A stretch of 64,000 nt of DNA from Micromonospora okii. GTDB taxonomy: Bacteria; Actinomycetota; Actinomycetes; Mycobacteriales; Micromonosporaceae. Position 1 is the stretch's first letter, and every line of letters begins with the position of its first letter. This document shows positions 58,537-64,000 of this stretch, piece after piece. The notes under the pieces are model-generated. The model was not told the origin of the DNA. It worked only from the letters and a program-made list of their open reading frames with translations, and made no database searches. The position numbers and the translations under genes were made by a program. The stretch lies in assembly GCF_020884795.1 (NCBI RefSeq), contig NZ_BBZF01000015.1, positions 351,328-415,327 of the forward strand, in the 5' to 3' direction.

Positions 58537-59352
58537 ATGACCCAGGCACCGCACCCCGGCATCCCCCCGGCAGCGCCCGGACCGCACGACACCGGCCCGG
58601 CCGGCCCACCCCCGACGTACGTCAACCCGGCCGGCCCGCCCCCGGGTGGACCGCCCCGCCCCCTGCTGTCCCGGCCCATTCCCCCGCTGGCCCGGCGCGT
58701 CCTGCTGATCGCCGGCGTCGCCGCCGTCGCCGCCGCGGTGCTGCTGGCCGGGGTCGGATGGTGGGTGTGGCACGCCGTCACCCGGTCGCACGCCGTGCCC
58801 GGGACGGTGCAGGCCAGCGTGCTCGACGCGGAGGAGGTCAGCAGGATCGTCGGGGTCACCCTGGCCGCCGAGACCCGGGCGGGGGAACCCGCGCCCGCGC
58901 TGGCCGCCGACCCGCTCCCCTGCGAGGTGGCCGTCGGCCCGGCGACCCGGGCGGTCTACGGGCGGTCGTGGACGGCCTTCCTGTCGGTCACCCACCAGGA
59001 GTCGCGCGAGGCGACCGCGCACGTCGTGACCCAGGTCGTCGGGAGGTACGCCGACGCCGGGCAGGCGGCCAAGGCGTTCCGGATCCTGACCGACGGCCTC
59101 CGGGCGTGCGCGCGGGCGGTGCGGACCGACCGGAACGAGGACACCTCGACGTGGTCCTACCGGGTCGACGCGTCGACCCCCGACGCGCTGGGGTGGACGG
59201 CCACCCAGGACGCGGGCGACGGCTGGGCCTGCCACCGCGCGGCACGGCTGAGAGACAGGTCGCTCGTCCAGGCCGCGGTCTGCCAGGCCGGCGACGGTCG
59301 GGCCGCCGCCGCGAGGATCGGTGACCTGCTCGCCACCCGGGTCGAGGGGTGA
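58537..59352 (+). CDS. PknH-sensor-like membrane-anchored protein
   Basis: A 271-residue protein. A Pro/Gly-rich cytoplasmic N-terminus precedes a transmembrane helix (ARRVLLIAGVAAVAAAVLLA) and an extracytoplasmic domain. Features of the PknH_C-type sensor domain are the opening VQASVLDAEEVSRIVGVTLA, two separated Cys pairs (PCEV, RACARA, WACHRA, AVCQAG), and TQVVGRYADAGQAAKAF. The domain binds unknown ligands in mycobacterial kinases. ATG 58537 has GAGG at good spacing; GTG 58522 is the alternative. GTGA overlap with the next gene implies a shared operon. Confidence 0.8.
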   Translation: MTQAPHPGIPPAAPGPHDTGPAGPPPTYVNPAGPPPGGPPRPLLSRPIPPLARRVLLIAGVAAVAAAVLLAGVGWWVWHAVTRSHAVPGTVQASVLDAEEVSRIVGVTLAAETRAGEPAPALAADPLPCEVAVGPATRAVYGRSWTAFLSVTHQESREATAHVVTQVVGRYADAGQAAKAFRILTDGLRACARAVRTDRNEDTSTWSYRVDASTPDALGWTATQDAGDGWACHRAARLRDRSLVQAAVCQAGDGRAAAARIGDLLATRVEG

Positions 59353-60860
59353 TCCCCGTGGTCGCGGGGCGCATCCGGCGGCTGGCGGCGCTGGTCCTGG
59401 CCATGGTCCTGGCCCTGCCGCTGGGGGCAGGGCCGGCGGCTGCCGCCCCGGACGGCGCGGCGGCTGCCGTGGTCCTGCCGCTCGCGCCGAACAGCCTGTA
59501 CCCGGCGGAGCTCAACGCGCGGATCAGGACGTTCGACGATCGGCTGTCGGCCCGGTCGGGCCGCGAACGGGACCTCGCGGCCCGGGAGAGGTCCCTGGAC
59601 GGGCGGGTCAGGACGTACAACCAGCGCTCCAAGGCGGTGCTCGACCAACTCGACCGCAACCGCCAGCGGATCCGGGCGCACAACGCCCAGGTGGCCGCCT
59701 ATCCCCGGGGCGCGCCGCCGCGCGTCGCCGACGCGCTCAACGCCCAGGCGCGGTCGCTCAACGCCGAGCAGCGGCGGCTGAAGCAGCAGGCCCAGGCGAT
59801 CGCGTCCGACGGCGAGGCGATCAAGAGGGAGCAGCGGAAGCTGGAGGAGCGGCAGGAGGCCCTCGACGAGCAGCGCGCGACGCTGACGGCCGAACGCCGG
59901 GAGCTGCTGCGGGACAGCGTCTCCGCGCTGGTCAAGCAGAACAGCCGCCGGCCGCTGGTGACCGTCCGGTCGCTCGGCGGCGGTGACGTCGGCCGGTTGA
60001 CCGACCCGGTCGGCGCGAGGCCCGCCGCCGACGGCGGCGACAGCGCCTCGCCGTCGCCCCGGGTCTCGGCCCTGCGGCAGTACGCCAGGACCCGCAACAC
60101 CGAGGTCGACACCCGGCCCGTCGGGGTGCTGCTCCCGCCGGAGGCCGTCGCCCGGGCCACCGGCGACGAGGCCGGCGCCCTGCGGCCGTACCACGTCGTC
60201 GACGGCCTGGAACGCAACCGCGACGGGACCTACACCGCCCTGGAGGTCGTCGACCCCGCGCGGGGGTCGACGGAGCAGCGGCGGGCCTTCCACGAGGCCG
60301 TCCGCCGGGGCGGCCCGGCCCACGTCATCGGCAACCGGAGGATCACCGTCAGCGGGATACGGGAGGTGCCGGGGGCGTCCGCGCCGAAGGTCGAGCCCGT
60401 GGCCGAGGCTCCCTTCCCCCACGGCGGGGAGTCGGCGGAGGCGGCGGCCGTCGGGGCGCGGGACCGGGCCGCGGAGCTGCACGCGCTGCTGAGCAACCAG
60501 GCGAACACCACCACGGCGGTGATCGGCGTCTTCGACACCAGGGCCCGGACCTGGACGCTGCGCGTCGCGGTCAACGCCCCGGCGGGCGGGCCGCCCTCCA
60601 CCCGGCCCGGGGCCTGGGCCCTGCGCGACGGGCTGGAGGAGTTCGTGCCGGGGGTCGGGCACGCGGAGGAGATCGTCGTCAACGGGCTCCGGCCGAACGA
60701 GGTCGTCGCGTTCGGCGGCGTGGTGCGCAACGTCTGCCGCGACATCTGCTTCAAGGCCCTGAACACCCGGGGGATGCAGTTCGGCGGGGAGGGAGACTAC
60801 CGGGGCACCGACGACAAGACGCCGTTCTCGTACTTCTGGGTGGCGGACTGGTGGGAATGA
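59349..60860 (+). CDS. Secreted coiled-coil protein with deaminase-like C-terminus
   Basis: 503 residues. The signal peptide is residues 1-33 (AALVLAMVLALPLGAGPAAA then A/P). Residues 47-195 form a highly charged, Arg/Glu/Gln-rich coiled coil (AEQRRLKQQAQAIASDGEAI). The C-terminal 140 residues have the order of a CDD-fold deaminase: GVFDTRARTWTLRVAVNAPA, then HAE (438-440) in GVGHAEEIVVNGLR, then VCRDIC (Cys 463 and 467). HxE plus C-xn-C is the zinc motif of toxin deaminases. Homology is inferred from motifs. The GTG overlaps the upstream TGA; no immunity gene is obvious. Confidence 0.65.
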   Translation: MIPVVAGRIRRLAALVLAMVLALPLGAGPAAAAPDGAAAAVVLPLAPNSLYPAELNARIRTFDDRLSARSGRERDLAARERSLDGRVRTYNQRSKAVLDQLDRNRQRIRAHNAQVAAYPRGAPPRVADALNAQARSLNAEQRRLKQQAQAIASDGEAIKREQRKLEERQEALDEQRATLTAERRELLRDSVSALVKQNSRRPLVTVRSLGGGDVGRLTDPVGARPAADGGDSASPSPRVSALRQYARTRNTEVDTRPVGVLLPPEAVARATGDEAGALRPYHVVDGLERNRDGTYTALEVVDPARGSTEQRRAFHEAVRRGGPAHVIGNRRITVSGIREVPGASAPKVEPVAEAPFPHGGESAEAAAVGARDRAAELHALLSNQANTTTAVIGVFDTRARTWTLRVAVNAPAGGPPSTRPGAWALRDGLEEFVPGVGHAEEIVVNGLRPNEVVAFGGVVRNVCRDICFKALNTRGMQFGGEGDYRGTDDKTPFSYFWVADWWE

Positions 60861-60912
60861 CGGGGCGGATACGGCCTCGGCCGGCGCACCGGCGGCGGGG
60901 AGAATGGGCGGC

Positions 60913-61401
60913 ATGCAGTCACACCCGAACGTGCGGGCCGTGCGCGAGGCCCTCGACGCCGCGGGCGCGCGCGACGGCTCCGGCCGCCCCAGCGAGATCC
61001 GCCTGCTCCCCTCGGCAGCGCACACCGCCGCCGCGGCGGCCGAGGCGCTCGGCGTGACCGTCGGCGCGATCGCCAACTCGCTGGTCTTCGCCGCCGACGA
61101 CGCGCCGCTGCTGGTGCTCACCTCCGGGGCGCACCGGGTGGACACCGCCGGCCTGGCCGCGTCCCTCGGCGTCACCCGCCTGCGCCGGGCCACCCCGGAG
61201 TTCGTCCGGCAACACACCGGCCAGGTGATCGGCGGGGTCGCCCCGCTCGGCCACCCCGCACCGCTGCGCACCCTGGTCGACGCCGCCCTCGCCGGGTACG
61301 ACGAGGTCTGGGCGGCCGGCGGGGTGCCCCAGGCGGTCTTCCCCACCACGTACGCGGAGTTGCTCCGCATCACCGCCGGCACCCCGACCGAGGTCGCGTG
61401 A
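60913..61401 (+). CDS. YbaK/ProX-type aminoacyl-tRNA deacylase
   Basis: A 162-residue single-domain trans-editing protein. Conserved parts are AEALGVTVGAIANSLVFAAD, DDAPLLVLTSGAHRVDTAGL, FVRQHTGQVIGGVAPLGHPA and YDEVWAAGGVPQAVFPTTYA. It clears mischarged tRNA (Cys-tRNA-Pro or Ala-tRNA-Pro in relatives; specificity not readable). The ATG at 60913 was preferred because GGGGAG sits 8 bp upstream; ATG 60904 would add three residues. The following gene starts in its stop codon overlap. Confidence 0.9.
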   Translation: MQSHPNVRAVREALDAAGARDGSGRPSEIRLLPSAAHTAAAAAEALGVTVGAIANSLVFAADDAPLLVLTSGAHRVDTAGLAASLGVTRLRRATPEFVRQHTGQVIGGVAPLGHPAPLRTLVDAALAGYDEVWAAGGVPQAVFPTTYAELLRITAGTPTEVA

Positions 61402-62138
61402 ACGGCGTCCCCGAGCTGGTCACGCTGCACGTCTGGCGGATCGGCCGGTCGGGGCTGCCCGGCGCGCTGGCCCGGATGGCGGCGCACCCGGCGCGGCTGC
61501 GCCGCACCGCCGGGGTGCGGTTCGGCAAGCTGCTCGGCACCGGAACGGGGACCGGCTTCGGCCCCGGCGACGCCGACCTGACCCGCTGGGCCGCGCTGGC
61601 CGCCTGGGACTCCCCGGCCCACGCGGCCGGCTTCGACGACTCGCCGGTGGGCCGGTCCTGGGCCCGCCTCGCCCGCTCCTCCGTCCGGCTGGACCTGCGC
61701 CCGCTGACCAGCCGGGGCGAGTGGTCCGGGCGACGGCCGTTCGGCGAGCCGACCGGCGGCCGGGTCGACGGGCCGGTGCTGGCGCTGACCCGCGCCCGGC
61801 TGCGGCCCCGCCGGGCGGTCACCTTCTGGCGGGCGGTGCCGCCGGTGGCGGCCGCCCTGCACGCCGCGCCCGGCCTGCTCGCCCGGTTCGGCGTCGGCGA
61901 GGCCCCGCTCGGCTGGCAGGGCACGGTCAGCGTGTGGCGCGCCCCGGCGGACCTCGTCGCGTTCGCGTACCGTCACCCCGAGCACCGCGCCGCGATCACG
62001 CGCACCCCCACGGAGGGGTGGTACGCGGAGGAACTCTTCGCGCGGTTCGAGGTGCGCGACGTGGTCGGCGACCGGTCGGTGCTGGGTTGGGTCGCCGAGG
62101 ACGGCGACGCGGGAACGGCGAGGGGTGGTCGGGCATGA
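61398..62138 (+). CDS. CrtA-like (spheroidene monooxygenase family) protein
   Basis: A 246-residue protein of the spheroidene monooxygenase-like/DUF3291 group. Typical segments are PELVTLHVWRIGRSGLPGAL, RRTAGVRFGKLLGTGTG, and WQGTVSVWRAPADLVAFAYR. The ferredoxin-like fold is shared by CrtA and small heme-dependent monooxygenases. Proximity to a CruF-like gene suggests carotenoid modification, but actinobacterial members are uncharacterised. GTG start in a GTGA overlap; ATGA overlap with the next gene. Confidence 0.75.
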   Translation: MNGVPELVTLHVWRIGRSGLPGALARMAAHPARLRRTAGVRFGKLLGTGTGTGFGPGDADLTRWAALAAWDSPAHAAGFDDSPVGRSWARLARSSVRLDLRPLTSRGEWSGRRPFGEPTGGRVDGPVLALTRARLRPRRAVTFWRAVPPVAAALHAAPGLLARFGVGEAPLGWQGTVSVWRAPADLVAFAYRHPEHRAAITRTPTEGWYAEELFARFEVRDVVGDRSVLGWVAEDGDAGTARGGRA

Positions 62139-62740
62139 GGTTGGTGCGCTGGACGCCGGACGATCTGGTCCGGCGGCTGGACGACGTGGTGGCGGTCTAC
62201 GGCGAGGCGATGAACTACCGCACGGACCTGCTGGACGCCCGGCGCGGCTACATGGCCACCCACGTCCGCCGGCCCGGCTTCCGCGCCGTCGCCAGCCTCA
62301 CCTCCGAGGGGCACCTGGCCGGCTTCGGGTACGGCTACCTCGGCGCCCCCGGCCAGTGGTGGCACGACCAGGTGCACCGGGCCCTGGACGGCGAGGCCCG
62401 CCGGCGCTGGCTCGTCGACTGCTTCGAGGTGGTCGAGCTGCACGTCCGGCCGCCCGCGCAGGGGCACGGCCTGGGCGGTCGGCAGCTCACCGCCCTGCTC
62501 AGCCTGGCCGAGGCCAGCACCACGCTGCTCTCCACCCCGGAGGCCGACGAGCAGCGCTCCCGGGCCTGGCGGCTGTACCGCCGGTTCGGCTTCGTCGACG
62601 TGCTGCGCCACTTCCGCTTCCCCGGCGACGAGCGCGCGTTCGGCATCCTCGGCCGGGACCTGCCGCTCGCCCCGCAGGCCCCGGCGGGCCGGGCGGCCTC
62701 CACCCAGGGACCGGCCGCCTCGGGGCCGGCCGCGCCGTGA
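62135..62740 (+). CDS. GNAT-family N-acetyltransferase
   Basis: A 201-residue acetyltransferase. The acetyl-CoA-binding pattern VVELHVRPPAQGHGLGGRQL and LYRRFGFVDVLRHFRFPGDE are visible. Substrate unknown. It is embedded in the coupled CrtA-like-GNAT-CruF-like run, joined on both sides by 4-bp overlaps, so it is likely made with the carotenoid enzymes. The C-terminal 25 residues are Ala/Pro-rich and probably disordered. Confidence 0.85.
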   Translation: MRLVRWTPDDLVRRLDDVVAVYGEAMNYRTDLLDARRGYMATHVRRPGFRAVASLTSEGHLAGFGYGYLGAPGQWWHDQVHRALDGEARRRWLVDCFEVVELHVRPPAQGHGLGGRQLTALLSLAEASTTLLSTPEADEQRSRAWRLYRRFGFVDVLRHFRFPGDERAFGILGRDLPLAPQAPAGRAASTQGPAASGPAAP

Positions 62741-63654
62741 CCCACGGCCGGCGGCCGGGGCTGGACGCCCCGCAGCCCCGGACGGGGCCGGGCGGCGGGC
62801 GGCCCCGGGTGCCGGGGCGGGGCGGCGGGCGGCCCCCGGTGCCGGGGCCGGGCAGCCTGCTGCCCTGGGTCGGGCTGGGCGCGCTGGTGCTGGCCCAGGT
62901 CTGCTACCCGCTGACCGGCGGCGCCACCCGGGCCGGGCTGACCGTGGCCACCGTCGTTCTGGGGTACCTGCTCTCGGTCGGCCACGCCCTGCTGACCCGG
63001 GGCCCGCGCACGGCGGCGGCGCTGGTCGCGGTGGCCACCGGCGGCGGCTTCGCGATCGAGGCCCTCGGCGTGGCCACCGGCTTCCCGTTCGGCAGCTACG
63101 ACTACTCCGGCGAGCTGGGCCCGAAGCTGGCCGGGGTGCCGCTGATCATCCCGCTGGCCTGGACGTGGATGGCCTGGCCGGCCTGGCTGGCGGCGGTCCG
63201 GCTCACCTCCTCCGGGCCGGCCCGGGTGGCGCTGGCCACCGTCGGGCTGGCCACCTGGGACCTCTTCCTCGACCCGCAGATGGTCGCCGAGGGATACTGG
63301 GCGTGGCGGGACGCCACCCCGGCGCTGCCCGGCCTGCCCGGCGTCCCGGTCAGCAACTACCTCGGCTGGCTGCTCTTCGCCGTGCTGCTGATGTCGGCGC
63401 TGCGCCCGCTGGCCGGGCCGGCCGCCGGCCGCGCCGGCCCCGGGGACGCGCCGATGTTCACGCTCTACCTGTGGACGTACTTCTCCAGCATCCTGGCCCA
63501 CGCCGTCTTCCTCGGCCTGCCCGCGTCGGCGGCCTGGGGCGCGGCCGGCATGGCGGCGACCGCCGTGCCGCTGGCCCTGGCCCTCGGGCGGGACCGCCGG
63601 GAGCGTCGGGACCGGGACCACCGCCCGCGCCGGACGGCCGACACCACCGCATGA
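62737..63654 (+). CDS. Carotenoid 1,2-hydratase-like membrane protein (CruF-like)
   Basis: A 305-residue protein. A Gly/Pro/Arg-rich N-terminus (about 40 residues, with a VPG(R/P)GGGRPP duplication) precedes about seven hydrophobic helices. The conserved motif is GVATGFPFGSYDYSGELGPK then LAGVPLIIPLAWTWMAWPAW, with ATWDLFLDPQMVAEGYWAW after it. These identify the CruF/DUF422 family, which hydrates carotenoid psi-ends. GTG start in a GTGA overlap; the glycosyltransferase start overlaps its stop. Confidence 0.88.
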   Translation: MTHGRRPGLDAPQPRTGPGGGRPRVPGRGGGRPPVPGPGSLLPWVGLGALVLAQVCYPLTGGATRAGLTVATVVLGYLLSVGHALLTRGPRTAAALVAVATGGGFAIEALGVATGFPFGSYDYSGELGPKLAGVPLIIPLAWTWMAWPAWLAAVRLTSSGPARVALATVGLATWDLFLDPQMVAEGYWAWRDATPALPGLPGVPVSNYLGWLLFAVLLMSALRPLAGPAAGRAGPGDAPMFTLYLWTYFSSILAHAVFLGLPASAAWGAAGMAATAVPLALALGRDRRERRDRDHRPRRTADTTA

Positions 63655-64000
63655 CCGGCGTCCTGCTGCTGGTCGCGGCCGTCACCGCGCTCACCGCCCA
63701 CACCTGGGTCAACGCCACCCGCTGGCTGCGCCGCCCCGCCGACGGGCCCGTCGAGGTCGCCGAGACCGTCGCGGTGCTGCTGCCGCTGCGCGACGAGGCC
63801 GCCCGGGTCACCCCGTGCCTGCGGGCGCTGCTCGCCCAGCGGGGCGTGCCCGGCCTGCGGATCGTGGTGCTCGACGACGGCTCGACCGACGGCACCGCCG
63901 ACGTGGTGCGCGCGGTGGCCGGCGACGACCCCCGGGTCACCCTGCTCAGCGGGGTCGCCCCGCCGTCGGGCTGGCTGGGCAAGCCGCACGCCTGCCACCA
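63651..64000 (+). CDS. Family 2 glycosyltransferase, partial (CruG-like candidate)
   Basis: The first 116 codons. One N-terminal hydrophobic helix (MTGVLLLVAAVTALTAHTWV) precedes a GT2 fold start: VAVLLPLRDEAARVTPCLRA and RIVVLDDGSTDGTADVVRAV. The gene continues beyond the right edge, so its length and C-terminus are unknown. Next to a CruF-like gene, it could glycosylate hydroxylated carotenoids. The ATG overlaps the preceding stop (ATGA). Confidence 0.85.
   Translation, partial: MTGVLLLVAAVTALTAHTWVNATRWLRRPADGPVEVAETVAVLLPLRDEAARVTPCLRALLAQRGVPGLRIVVLDDGSTDGTADVVRAVAGDDPRVTLLSGVAPPSGWLGKPHACH

Overview
This is high-GC actinobacterial chromosome, most likely a Micromonospora or close relative (Micromonosporaceae). 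The evidence is the very GC-rich coding sequence with strong third-position GC bias, frequent GTG starts, the actinobacterial division set (SepF, Wag31/DivIVA, MurT/GatD, no ftsA), the ImuA'-ImuB-DnaE2 mutasome, and many ATGA/GTGA stop-start overlaps. No rRNA, tRNA, insertion sequence, prophage or CRISPR array was seen; nearly all of it looks like core chromosome.

Layout. 1-2601 (-): end of a histidine operon, hisD-hisC-hisB. 2709-7398: a LON-domain protein, a DUF2567-like membrane protein, a ParA/MinD-type ATPase with a long disordered N-terminus, and a small membrane-anchored protein. 7414-13360 (-): rluD, lspA, a DksA/TraR zinc-finger protein, a K+/H+ antiporter, DUF167, a metal-site-bearing membrane protein, wag31 and a YggT protein. 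13390-30352 (-): the dcw cell-wall/division cluster. In transcription order it runs mraZ, rsmH, ftsL-like, ftsI, murE, murF, mraY, ftsW, murG, murC, ftsQ, ftsZ, yggS, sepF; murD is not in its usual place. 30694-33345 (+): murT-gatD (lipid II amidation) and a DedA/TVP38 protein, divergent from mraZ. 33447-40205: a secreted CHAP hydrolase, a large SARP/AfsR-type regulator, and leuS with an apparent leucine leader-peptide attenuator. 40767-45656 (+): moxR, DUF58 and transglutaminase genes. 45992-56893 (-): DUF3040, dinB, a phosphodiesterase-like protein, a methyltransferase, a 59-codon gene, dnaE2, imuB, imuA' and a HEPN-domain gene. 57389-60860 (+): an EamA transporter, a PknH-sensor-like protein and a secreted coiled-coil protein with a deaminase-like C-terminus. 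60913-64000 (+): a YbaK deacylase and a carotenoid-type cluster (CrtA-like, GNAT, CruF-like, glycosyltransferase).

How the parts work together. The dcw block makes lipid II precursors and the septal machinery; MurT/GatD amidates the stem peptide, and SepF, Wag31 and YggT organise the septum and poles. Phased MraZ-type boxes overlap the mraZ promoter, and a second set facing murT hints at joint control. The HEPN-imuA'-imuB-dnaE2 block looks like one SOS operon: two near-consensus LexA boxes lie upstream of the HEPN gene, whose product keeps an R-x4-H ribonuclease-type motif. I regard this as the most interesting system in the window. Second is the secreted protein at 59349-60860, whose HAE and C-x3-C motifs fit the deaminase fold seen in polymorphic toxins.

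The intergenic DNA carries several hairpin or repeat families: three copies of a 42-bp element, two members of a hairpin family starting GGAAGGG, a perfect 60-bp palindrome between imuB and dnaE2, and short direct repeats. At least four genes (hisD, the LON gene, murT, the EamA gene) have a TANNCT-like -10 only 6-7 bp before the start codon, which suggests leaderless mRNAs.
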